A stretch of DNA of 64,000 bases. It comes from Nemertoderma westbladi. Its lineage: Eukaryota > Xenacoelomorpha > Nemertodermatida > Nemertodermatidae. Where the stretch lies: positions 1 to 64,000 of the forward strand of contig JAUCBJ010008331.1 of the NCBI GenBank assembly GCA_032718475.1, written 5' to 3'. The first letter of the stretch is position 1. Each line of letters begins with the position of its first letter. Shown here one piece after another: positions 1 through 10,734 of this stretch. The notes under the pieces are model-generated. The model was not told the origin of the DNA. It was given only the letters and a program-made list of their open reading frames with translations, and ran no database searches. A program made the translations under genes and the position numbers.

Positions 1-130
1 AAACACAATAGAACAGGTTACAGTTTTATTTTTGAGAGTAATCAGCTGTTGTTATTTGCGTCCAATTTCCCCTGGAGAGGGATGAATTTTTATTGCGTCC
101 AGTTCCCCCCCCCCCCTATCTTGAAATCAA
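1..130 (-). repeat. Interspersed repeat copy ending in a poly-C tract
   Basis: This stretch is the reverse complement of sequence found at 44678-44870. Related copies in this same orientation lie at 53480-53645 and 54985-55108. Shared landmarks are AGAACAGGTTACAGTTTTAT, AATCAGCTGTT, TTATTTGCGT and the run of 12 C at 105-116. A more distant copy is at 25895-25990. No coding potential is seen. The homopolymer at one end is shared by all copies except 53480-53645. It could be a SINE, a LINE tail or a solo terminal repeat; the sequence does not decide. Confidence 0.65.
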
Positions 131-243
131 ATACCAAAAATATATTTATTATATGAACAATCTATTTGGAAATTGTAAGTTCGGCCTATATCTTTACCAT
201 AAGCTCAGTATCTTTATCTGGTGTGTTTTTATTATTTTACCAA

Positions 244-880
244 TTATTTAATATGTTTGATAGAATTGAACAACACCGCCCAACACAACCAACTCTCTAT
301 CCGCCTCGAGCATCGAGAATACGAGAAACTCGATCGAAATACCTGCTTATCCCAGTAGTATCCGTCCGTAGTCACCGGACCGCTGCGGTTTACTCCCGTA
401 GAACAGTAGAATTCCCGCAGCTTCCGACCCAATTCGACAACGAATTCGCTTCACACTTTCGCGTCACAGAGAACGTAATCCAGTGCGATAACGTCTGCCC
501 AACGTTCAACCATTTCCCCCAGGCGATCCCAGGATCCGGGCCGCCGCTAAACCCAGATCGCAATCCTCGTCGATTCGTCCAGTCGTCGACGTTATGTCAG
601 TAAGTGGGACTCTTCCCACCGCACTCCAAGGTGGGTGACCGGAGTGAGGCATGAGGAACTTGGCAGTGGCCCGCATTACGATCTGACCGACCGCCGTATT
701 CCCAGTGTCTGAGTGTAGTAAATACCCAAATAGAATCGTACTGACAAACAAGCAATTCCGTAGTATTCCCCCGTTAATCACCTCTTGAAGCAACTCGGCT
801 GCTCGGGTCCAGATACATCGGACTGTCGGGAGCGTTTCAGACAGTAATGGAGCGGCATTTGCGAATATTTCCAATGGTTT
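244..880. other. GC-rich, CpG-containing island; possible exon or promoter of unknown gene
   Basis: This block is much richer in G+C and CpG than its flanks and has open frames on both strands. On the + strand a frame from ATG at 253 runs 116 codons to a stop at 601-603. On the - strand a frame is open for about 125 codons from 880 down to 506, but it has no ATG near its start. The - strand also has a TATAAAA-like motif at about 878-885. I recognise neither product, and composition alone cannot choose the strand. It may be a promoter-associated island, an exon of a gene extending left, or mobile DNA. Confidence 0.25.
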
Positions 881-899
881 TATAATAAATAAGGGGATT

Positions 900-1704
900 C
901 AACAGTTCAATGCTAAAACAAATGGATTATTCCTAACCCCACCCCAATACAGCAATATACCTAACAGTATATAGCTTAGGTACCACAGTCTGACTAGCTT
1001 TAAATATTAGAGTATGAAAATTATTATAGGACCCTCATGGAAACGAGGTATATACCTCATGAGGCTATCCTTACACCAGAACCTTTTATTTAAGTAAATA
1101 AACATTTTATAAGTTGACTATCTACATAAATCAGTATTGGTGCTCCTAAATATCTAGTGTTATTAGGCCTACTTGTACTGTAGGCCTAATATCGTAACGT
1201 AATCTTTATAAATGTATTATTGTGAATTTTAAAAGGTTTAATTATGTGTAAAAAACAATCAATCAATCAAACCATAATCAGCACAGTAAGCCTACGCATG
1301 GGTGGTACCTACGGTGCGCACTACAACGGCTGAACGGCAGTACAGCAATACGGTGTACCGTGCCAATGACTGAATGATTAGCGGTAACTACTGAACTATC
1401 TAAACTATTATATTATTATTACCGGTACTAGGCTAATTAGGCCTAAACTATAATCACCGCAAGGGTTTCCGGGGCCATGTTTAGATTACATGATATGGCA
1501 TGTCTGCAGTGTATGGTACCGGCTGACCTGTATTACAGCCTGACAGTACCGGTACAAATGGTACATGCAGATTGGCAGACAGCCCCTATGTTTTGCAAAA
1601 TTTGTCAGAAAACCAGCTGATTTATCCTACAGTAATAATAATTTAACGCATGTTAATTTTGGATAAATAAATATATTATAACTACAATAACAGTTACACT
1701 GATG
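900..1704. other. Intergenic, no gene seen
   Basis: AT-rich sequence with several copies of the AGGCCT palindrome (for example near 1166, 1182 and 1438) and ACCGGT motifs. No convincing frame, RNA gene or tandem repeat. Confidence 0.5.
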
Positions 1705-2183
1705 CTGCACGAAGGCCCCACGCAAATTCTACTTGGAAAATTTTCAAACTTTTGCCAAACAACATGTGTACCAAGTTTGGATAGATTTCATCAAGGATTG
1801 GCCGAGTTATTAACGTTTAAAATAAAATACTGAAAAAAAACGCGACAGAACGACAGAACGACAGAACGACAGAACGACAGAACGACAGGTTGATTAATGG
1901 TACCACTACGCTAAGGCTCTCTCACTTCGTGGCTCGCCCCACAGAACGACAGGTTGATTAATGGTACCACTACGCTAAGGCTCACTCACTTCGTGGCTCG
2001 CCCCACAGAACGACAGGTTGATTAATGGTACCACTACGCTAAGGCTCACTCACTTCGTGGCTCGCCCCACAGGTTGATTAATGGTACCACTACGCTAAGG
2101 CTCACTCACTTCGTGGCTCGCCCCACAGGTTGATTAATGGTACCACTACGCTAAGGCTCACTCACTTCGTGGCTCGCCCCACA
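1705..2183 (+). repeat. Right end of the 1.7-kb element with five tandem terminal modules
   Basis: From 1705 the sequence matches the right-hand parts of the elements at 2569-4636 and 6254-7953 (shared landmark ACATGTGTACCAAGTTTGG). It then enters a CGACAGAA tandem run and five copies of a 55-66 bp module ending GTGGCTCGCCCCACA. Other copies carry one (4636) or two (7953) modules, so the terminal module expands and contracts. No reading frame of note. Confidence 0.7.
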
Positions 2184-2216
2184 CTAAAGTACATGTCTGG
2201 CAGTTTTGGCTGGCCA

Positions 2217-2235
2217 GGGGGGGGGGGGGGGGGGG
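2217..2235. repeat. Poly-G tract, 19 nt
   Basis: Uninterrupted run of 19 G. It is one of at least eleven G or C homopolymers of 12 nt or more in this window. Confidence 0.95.
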
Positions 2236-2268
2236 CAATCATTATGGAACACCCGGTAGAGAGATATA

Positions 2269-2456
2269 GGGCCTTTCTGCAGTAAAATAATGCCCAATAT
2301 GATTCTTGGAATTCACTCTATTTCTTAATAATCATCACTTCCCATTGGTTAAAACTTTACATAGGGCCTTTCGCCTTTCTGCAGTAAAATATTGTCCGCT
2401 GGGATATTGGTCTTCACTTTACCACGCAATAATCATAACTTCCTATTGGTTAAAAT
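2269..2456 (+). repeat. Diverged direct duplication, about 95-bp unit
   Basis: Two adjacent copies (2269-2362 and 2363-2456) each start GGGCCTTTC, contain TTTCTGCAGTAAAATA and end near CTATTGGTTAAAA or CCATTGGTTAAAA. The copies differ by substitutions and small indels. The short frame crossing them looks fortuitous. Confidence 0.6.
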
Positions 2457-2568
2457 GTTCAAAACTTCACCAGCTGATAGAGCATGTCTTAGTGTGGAAT
2501 TGTATAAAAAAGTAAAACCCGACAAAAATCGACTTAGGGCCTTATGATACTTAAGCTACGAATTATAA

Positions 2569-4636
2569 CACGTTCGTGGGGCCTTCGCGCAGCACGAGGC
2601 CCAGTTATGAGATACAAATTAAAATTGTGCGACTGTATCACAAAATCAGGTTATGAGATATTAACCCACACCACCAATTAATCAAAGAAAGGGGGACAGT
2701 ACGTGTTCACCCCTTTTAATCTGCACACCCCCCCCCCCCCCTCCCCCCACCCACCAATACATAACCGCGACATCTACCACCCACGGAAGGGTAGCACGAA
2801 CTTATTTCCAATCGCACGTTAAATATGCAAAGCCAGGTGGTTTATAGGAATATAATAAACGCAGTACTCGTTTTCATTATAAGCCTCTTTGCGTTCGTCC
2901 TGTTTTGTATTTAAATATATTTCTTAAACGCAGGCTAGGACGATCTTTATAATAATAATAACTAGGGATGCGATCAATATGTGAAGCCAGGTGGTTTATA
3001 TAACAATTTAGTCAACGCAGTACTCGTCTTCATTATATGCCTCGTTGCGCTCGTCGCTTGTCCTGTTTTGTCATAAAATATTTTTCCTAAACGCAGACTG
3101 ACGATCTTTATACAGTTATAACTATGCGAAGTTTCGAAACTGTGCGAGTAACTGTTGATACATCTATGTGGAGATGTGTGATATGTGGAGATGTGTGATA
3201 CAACGCCAACGCATCTTATGCCGATGTAGTAATATGGGTATTGAAATAATATTAAATCAATGTACACTCTTAAAGCTGCAGCGAAAAAATGTAGAAGCCT
3301 CTTTGCGTTCGTCATGTTTTGTATTTAAATATATTTCTTAAACGCAGGCTAGGACGATCTTTATAATAATAATAACTAGGGATGCGATCAATATGTGAAG
3401 CCAGGTGGTTTATATAACAATTTAGTCAACGCAGTACTCGTCTTCATTATATGCCTCGTTGCGCTCGTCGCTTGTCCTGTTTTGTCATAAAATATTTTTC
3501 CTAAACGCAGACTGACGATCTTTATACAGTTATAACTATGCGAAGTTTCGAAACTGTGCGAGTAACTGTTGATACATCTATGTGGAGATGTGTGATATGT
3601 GGAGATGTGTGATACAACGCCAACGCATCTTATGCCGATGTAGTAATATGGGTATTGAAATAATATTAAATCAATGTACACTCTTAAAGCTGCAGCGAAA
3701 AAATGTAGCTAATTTCCTAGGTTACATATAAAATAATAATATTATTTTTAAGAACATTAATTTTACTACTTTGCAAAAATTCAATTAAAAAATAACCAGA
3801 CATATACATTGTGGAATAAACTATTTCAGAAGCCTACACAACAGCCATGCCATGGATTGTATTTATGTTATTATATCTGTCATTTACCTGAGATAGCAAT
3901 ACAACACTTATAGTAGAGTCAATACAGGAAGGATGTTGGGATATTGGATTTCAAGAATGATGTCTGGGCTGGAATAGCAATACTGGTTGCCTATTACAGT
4001 ACAATTCCTCTCTGGTTAGTCTACAGCCACAACTCCAAGCCAGCTAGCTCCACACCAGCAGAGACTTGACCAATAATCATTCCCAGCAAATAGCTGCCTT
4101 ACACACACATCCTTCCATCGTACCAGCATGTTAGCCAATAAATGAGCAGTATTTAATGAGAATCAATTTTTTATGACGTTTTAATTACTTTAGATCAATT
4201 AAAGACACAATTAATAAAGCAAATCACTTGAACTAATTAAAAACTATAATAGAATGGCGTATGTGGATTACATCTGTATAATTTTTAAGTATAATTATTT
4301 AAATCTTATACTGTAAAACAATTAATTTCCTTTAAAAGGCAGGTTGAAAATGGTGTTTTTACCGTAATCAACTTAATTAACTAATTAACTGCTATTATCT
4401 TAGCTTCTCGAAGGCCACACGGAAATTCTACTTGGAAAATTTCTAAACTTTTGCCAAACAACATGTGTACCAAGTTTGGATAGATTTCATCAAAGATTGG
4501 CTGAGTTATTAACGTTTAAAATTGGACGCGACAGAACGACAGAACGACAGAACGACAGAACGACAGAACGACAGAACGACAGGTCGATTAATGGTACCAC
4601 TACGCTAAGGCTCACTCACTTCGTGGCTCGCCCCAC
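2569..4636 (+). mobile_element. Non-autonomous element, copy 1 (with internal duplication)
   Basis: The left end CACGTTCGTGGGGCC and the right end GGCTCGCCCCACA recur at 6254-7953 with the same interior, so this is a repeated unit of about 1.65-1.7 kb. This copy is longer because 414 bp is tandemly duplicated inside it. The ends are weakly inverted (GTGGGGC against GCCCCAC). The right part holds CGACAGAA tandem repeats and one terminal module. There is no transposase or reverse transcriptase frame, so it would need proteins supplied elsewhere. The class (DNA transposon derivative or other) is inferred only from the ends. Confidence 0.6.
2881..3714 (+). repeat. 414-bp tandem duplication inside element copy 1
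   Basis: AAGCCTCTTTGCGTTCGTC starts at 2881 and again at 3295, and the two copies are nearly identical up to AAAAAATGTAG. The duplication is absent from the copy at 6563-6975. Twin frames of 113 and 97 codons on the - strand are the same sequence seen twice and are not taken as genes. Confidence 0.85.
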
Positions 4637-5960
4637 ATATAAAATAATAATATTATTTTTAAGAACATTAATTTTACTACTTTGCAAAAATTCAATTAAA
4701 AAATAACCAGACATATACATTGTGGAATAAACTATTTCAGATAAGCCTACACAACAGCCATGTCATGGATGGTATTTATGTTATTATATCTGTCATTTAC
4801 CTGAGATAGCGATACAACACTTATAGTAGAGTCAATACAGGAAAGATGTTGGGATGTTGGAATGCTGCCTGGGCTGGAATAGCAATACTGGTTGCCTATT
4901 ACAGTACAATTCCTCTCTGGTTAGTCTACAGCCACAACTCCAAGCTAGCTCCACACCAGCAGAGACATGACCAATAATCATTCCCAGCAACTAGCTGCTG
5001 CCTTACACACACATCCTTCCATCGTACCAGCATGTTAGCCAATAAATGAGCAGTATTTAATGAGAATCAATTTTTTATGACGTTTTAATTACTTTAGATC
5101 AATTAAAGATACAATTAATAAAGCAAATCACTTGAACTAATTAAAAACTATAATAGAATGGGGTATGTGGATTACATCTGTATAATTTTTAATTATAATT
5201 ATTTAAATCTTATACTGTAAAACAATTAATTTCCTTTAAAAGGCAGGTTGAAAATGGTGTTTTTACCGTAATAACTTAATTAACTAATTAACTGCTATTA
5301 TCTTAGCTTCTCGAAGGCCACAAGGAAATTCTACTTGGAAAATTTCTAAACTTTTGCCAAACAACATGTGTACCAAGTTTGGATAGATTTCATCAAAGAT
5401 TGGCCGAGTTATTAACGTTTAAAATTGAACACTGCAAAAAAAGCGACAGAACGACAGAACGACACGTTCGTGGGGCCTTCGCGCAGCACGAGGCCCATTT
5501 ATGAGATACAAATTAAAATTGAGCGACTGTATCACAAAATCAGGTTTTGAGAAATTTACCCACACCACCAATCAATCCAAGAAAGGGGGACAGTACGTGT
5601 TCACCCCTCTTAATCTCTCCACCCCCCCCCCCCCCCCACCCTTCCCAACCACCAATACATAACCGCGACATCTACCACCCACGGAAGGGTAGAACGAACT
5701 TATTTCCAATCGCACGTTCAATATGCAAAGCCAGGTGGTGTATAGGAATATAATCAACGCCGTACTCGTCTTAATTATTATAAGCGTCGTTGCGCTCGTC
5801 CTGTTTTGTATTTAAATATATTTCGTAAACGCAGACTGGCAATCTTTATAACTATGGATACGTGCAATATGCGAAACCAGGAATGGTTTATAGGAATATA
5901 ATCAATGCAGAACGCAGTACTAAATGCAGTCGATGCAGTAATGATATTCAAATAATTAAT
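4637..5960 (+). mobile_element. Nested partial copies of the 1.7-kb element
   Basis: 4637-5463 repeats the inner and right part found at 3727-4555. At 5464 it runs directly into a fresh left end (CGTTCGTGGGGCC) that continues to about 5960, with the poly-C tract at 5622-5637. The junction falls inside the CGACAGAA run, which suggests recombination or insertion there. No protein-coding frame. Confidence 0.6.
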
Positions 5961-6253
5961 TTAATACCAGTACCCTCTGTTAATGCCTCAGTGTAAAAAC
6001 TTAGACAATTCAACTACAAAGAAATCCCATCAAAAAATAATAAGCCCAATATTTATGAGGAAAAAACAAGTATGGATATACAGTAAATAAGTCTTCTGCA
6101 GTGGTAAAATGTTATTGACTGACATTTATTAAACGAGATCTGTCTAACACACAATAACACAATAATAGACTGAATAGTAGGGAATTCAGATTTCCATCTC
6201 GTTAGCTAGCTATGGCCAATCTGTCTACCGGCCTGTACACATGTGGTTACTTA
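5961..6253. other. Unique spacer between element copies
   Basis: AT-rich sequence that does not match the flanking element copies. Nothing recognisable. Confidence 0.4.
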
Positions 6254-7953
6254 CACGTTCGTGGGGCCTTCGCGCAGCACGAGGCCCAGTTATTAGATAC
6301 AAATTAAAATTGAGCGACTGTATCACAAAATCAGGTTTTGAGAAATTTACCCACACCACCAATCAATCAAAGAAAGGCGGACAGTACGTGTTCACCCCTC
6401 TTAATCCCCCCCCCCCCCCCCACCCTTCCCAACCACCAATACATAACCGGGACATCTACCACCCACGGAAGGGTAGCACGAACTTATTTCCAATCGCACG
6501 TTAAATATGCAAAGCCAGGTGGTTTATAGGAATATAATAAACGCAGTACTCGTTTTCATTATAAGCCTCTTTGCGTTCGTCCTGTTTTGTATTTAAATAT
6601 ATTTCTTAAACGCAGGCTAGGACGATCTTTATAATAATAATAACTAGGGATGCGATCAATATGTGAAGCCAGGTGGTTTATATAACAATTTAGTCAACGC
6701 AGTACTCGTCTTCATTATATGCCTCGTTGCGCTCGTCGCTTGTCCTGTTTTGTCATAAAATATTTTTCCTAAACGCAGACTGACGATCTTTATACAGTTA
6801 TAACTATGCGAAGTTTCGAAACTGTGCGAGTAACTGTTGATATATCTATGTGGAGATGTGTGATATGTGGAGATGTGTGATACAACGCCAACGCATCTTA
6901 TGCCGATGTAGTAATATGGGTATTAAAATAATATTAAATCAATGTACACTCTTAAAGCTGCAGCGAAAAAATGTAGCTAATTTCCTAGGTTACATATAAA
7001 ATAATAATATTATTTTTAAGAACATTAATTTTACTACTTTGCAAAAATTCAATTAAAAAATAACCAGACATATACATTGTGGAATAAACTATTTCAGAAG
7101 CCTACACAACAGCCATGCCATGGATTGTATTTATGTTATTATATCTGTCATTTACCTGAGATAGCAATACAACACTTATAGTAGAGTCAATACAGGAAGG
7201 ATGTTGGGATGTTGGATTTCAAGAATGATGTCTGGGCTGGAATAGCAATACTGGTTGCCTATTACAGTACAATTCCTCTCTGGTTAGTCTACAGCCACAA
7301 CTCCAAGCCAGCTAGCTCCACACCAGCAGAGACTTGACCAATAATCATTCCCAGCAACTAGCTGCCTTACACACACATCCTTCCATCGTACCAGCATGTT
7401 AGCCAATAAATGAGCAGTATTTAATGAGAATCAATTTTTTATGACGTTTTAATTACTTTAGATCAATTAAAGACACAATTAATAAAGCAAATCACTTGAA
7501 CTAATTAAAAACTATAATAGAATGGCGTATGTGGATTACATCTGTATAATTTTTAAGTATAATTATTTAAATCTTATACTGTAAAACAATTAATTTCCTT
7601 TAAAAGGCAGGTTGAAAATGGTGTTTTTACCGTAATCAACTTAATTAACTAATTAACTGCTATTATCTTAGCTTCTCGAAGGCCACACGGAAATTCTACT
7701 TGGAAAATTTCTAAACTTTTGCCAAACAACATGTGTACCAAGTTTGGATAGATTTCATCAAAGATTGGCTGAGTTATTAACGTTTAAAATTGGACGCGAC
7801 AGAACGACAGAACGACAGAACGACAGAACGACAGGTTGATTAATGGTACCACTACGCTAAGGCTCACTCACTTCGTGGCTCGCCCCACAGAACGACAGGT
7901 TGATTAATGGTACCACTACGCTAAGGCTCACTCACTTCGTGGCTCGCCCCACA
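6254..7953 (+). mobile_element. Non-autonomous element, copy 2 (most complete)
   Basis: It starts ACACGTTCGTGGGGCC and ends with two terminal modules closing in GGCTCGCCCCACA. It contains a 16-nt poly-C tract (6406-6421), the GATGTGTGATATGTGGAGATG direct repeat pair and CGACAGAA repeats at about 7796-7830. It is near-identical to 2569-4636 without the 414-bp duplication, implying recent spread. No coding frame. Confidence 0.65.
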
Positions 7954-8741
7954 ACTTACCTCGAAATACTTCTGTTCTTTCTGTTTCATCTCCAGAAAAT
8001 CCGGAATTATTGCAGCGTTCGTGTTCCTCCCGGGTTAGCCGTGTTATGGGAATATTAATAATTCGCTGATCAACATTGAATAATAAAAAACCACAAAAAA
8101 TAATAATTATTGTGTTATTGAAACTACTAAGTAAGGTCGCACAAGTTATTATAATAGCCAATATGTAAATTACATACTCGTAATAAGTAGGCCAAGGCAT
8201 GGTCTCTACAACTATGAGTTTGTGTACATATAAGTTAACTTATCTTTTTACTTTGGCGAAACTAATTCATCAAGCTATGGGGTGACAAGACATTAATAAG
8301 GTCACAAAGGTGTTGGATCTTCTTCTGTTGCTCAACAACAAAGTGATAATTAATATTGTGTTATGCAAATAACGTATCTAAATACTTACATATATAGAAA
8401 GTTGAAAATTCTTGGTAATTAGCGCGTTTACTTTTATTGGGAGGTTTTGACATACGGGGTAGTAGGCCTATGTCCCTTGGCATTTTGTAGCGGGTTCAAT
8501 TCAATTCCGGGTAACTCATTTATAACCTGGATAACAACGTTCGATGGAAAAAGGCTTTGATTTCTTTCGGAAGTGAGAATACAAACTAAACTTTATAAAC
8601 ACATCACGAATTGTTGAGGTAAACGAATATAATTACTTTTCTTCAGTAATCGAAATTCTTCATTTTCTTCATTAATTTTCTTAAAGTTCATTTTTTTTTT
8701 AAATACTTAGATAGTTTGATGTTTTGTGTCCGACTGTGTGT
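7954..8741. other. Intergenic, no gene seen
   Basis: AT-rich, without repeats shared elsewhere in the window. A 90-codon frame on the - strand (7928-8200) crosses the element boundary and has no recognisable content. Confidence 0.4.
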
Positions 8742-8945
8742 TACGCATCTCCAATCAGATTACTGTATATACAACATTGGAGGTGTTTCGTGAGTCTCCC
8801 CTAGCTTGACACCTAAATAAAGCCGCCTCCGCTTTGCAGAACATTATTTTAGCCGCGAGGACCAGCCAGTGCACAATCTTGTGCTTTGGCTGCCTCATGT
8901 AGTGGATACGTTTGGTGGCCAGCCTGTGACTTTCTTGAAGTTGCG
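8742..8945 (+). pseudogene. LINE 3'-end relic (a)
   Basis: It aligns by eye with the better preserved relic at 22683-23108. Shared landmarks are CATCTCCAA, ACATTGGAGGTGT, GCCTCCGCTTTGCAG, GAGGACCAGCCAGTG and TCTTGTGCTTTGGC. In other relics the frame encodes the post-reverse-transcriptase tail typical of LINE ORF2 (a region around RFAGHCFRR). This copy has stops and indels. Confidence 0.65.
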
Positions 8946-9192
8946 GATAATCTCGAGAATCACACACTGGGAATAGGGGTTCAAGTTGTGGCCGTCGCGA
9001 CGCAAGTAAAATTTCTAAACTTTTGATCGACTAACTACTGTAGGCCTATTGACTACTGTAGGCCTACTGACAACTGAAGGTCATCCTATGTGTAGTACTC
9101 TGAATTCTGGTTAATTGTAGATGGTTCACAAAGATATTTTTTCTAGCACTTACCAGGATTTAACTTATTATAATTGTAGTTGGGCACAGCAT

Positions 9193-9327
9193 AGCAAATT
9201 CGGCAATGACCTCCTGGCATTATTTCCAGGTCTACCACTGAGCCGCTGTTGTAATGATTAGAGCGCCTGACGTCCAACCTGGAGGTCACCAGTTCGATCC
9301 CGCGTGGACGTCGTTGCCGAATTTGCT
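9193..9327 (+). repeat. tRNA-like element flanked by inverted repeats
   Basis: 9250-9315 resembles a tRNA: an A-box-like TAATGATTAGAGCGC and a B-box AGTTCGATCCC. It is bracketed by an 18-bp inverted repeat, AGCAAATTCGGCAATGAC at 9193-9210 and its complement with one mismatch at 9310-9327. The cloverleaf is poor, so this is more likely a SINE head or a small foldback element than a working tRNA gene. Confidence 0.45.
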
Positions 9328-10734
9328 TAGTTGTTGCCAACGAAAATTATCAATAACCAATCAAACTTCAACAATAATTACAAAAGATTCAGGTTGAACT
9401 CAATTAATACTTTGGAAGTTGGAGAAATTGTTTAATTTTGAGAATAATTACTACCGGTATACAGTAATTGTATTCAATGACCATCAGCCTAATTAGAAGC
9501 TGAATAAGTCGCGATTCCTGGCAGATACCGCGATAATGGTCGTAGTTGTTTAATTGGTTTATTACCCAGTAATCCTTCCATATTAACTAAATCTAAATAA
9601 TACAATATTTATGATCTTACCACAACATTAATAAAATTTCTCATGTTATTTTCATTAAGTTTAGCATTAAAAACAGTTGGAAAAGGACCATATGTGAACT
9701 TTCCCATGTTCTCATATGTAAGTCCATAACCACAAGGCGAAGGTACATAATAGAAACCAGTATGGTTCAAAGGTCAAATTTTACAATTGGAATGTATGTA
9801 TGCTTATATGCTTACTCTTAATTAATTTATTATGTTAGCCATAACGATCGACTAATTCTTATTACTTAGTATGTTTGCGTAATTGCAGTGAATTTATGCG
9901 CGGCGATCACGGGCAGTGGTGTGGTGCGTTAGATTGATTGATTTTCATTATGCGGTGATATTTTGAGTAAACCCTATGCGTAAAAGAGAGTTGATTTCAG
10001 TTTGTGTTATCTAATCTATTCTAAAGAAATTATTGCCATACTGTATGTAGGCGTAGTGTTACACTGTGTACGTACATGGTGGTAGGTAAGTTCATTAAAT
10101 ACATATGTGTCACAGCGTTTAAGTAAAGAACTTTAAAAACCAATTTAAAATAATTCATGAGGAATTACTTATAGGTTCAATCACTTTTAGTGATTACTTC
10201 ATTATATATTAGTTACAGTACTTCATTAAAGATATACTCTAAGTGTTAACCTATTAAAATTCAACAATATTTAACTATGACTCTACCCATATATATACTA
10301 TAAAGTGGTGAATATTTTATATCTGTATAAATATTGAGATTGAATTCTCAATGTTAGCAGCCACATTCTGATGTCAAACAAATTTTTGACGAATATTTGC
10401 CCTTTTTTAATATTCTGATCACTTTTCTTCCTTCCGACAGACTGGCTGTCCGATCAACCGATACATCCCCCCCCCCCCGCCCACCTTCTGAAGCCGAAAA
10501 TATAAAAAAAAATACTAAAAAAAAATTTAATTTTCATCCATTATCGCTACAAAGAATGTAATAACCACAAAAAGCAGATCCATCTATACTAATATTTATT
10601 TATTTATTTCGGGGTGGGTGCGATTCTGCGATATCGGATAACCTTCGCAATTATTCGAGGAACCCCCATTGCCTCAGTGGGTCCAAGCAAAAGTGGAGAA
10701 GTGGACTTGTGCCGGTTTGCCACGACAGTGATCA
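9328..10734. other. Intergenic, no confident gene
   Basis: Mostly AT-rich. It contains a 12-nt poly-C tract at 10467-10478. A GC-richer stretch at 10604-10730 directly before the minisatellite has a short - strand frame that I do not recognise. Confidence 0.4.

Noticed and set aside
2974-3681. Twin 113- and 97-codon frames on the - strand
   Set aside because: They are one sequence present twice through the 414-bp duplication within a non-autonomous element and resemble no protein family.
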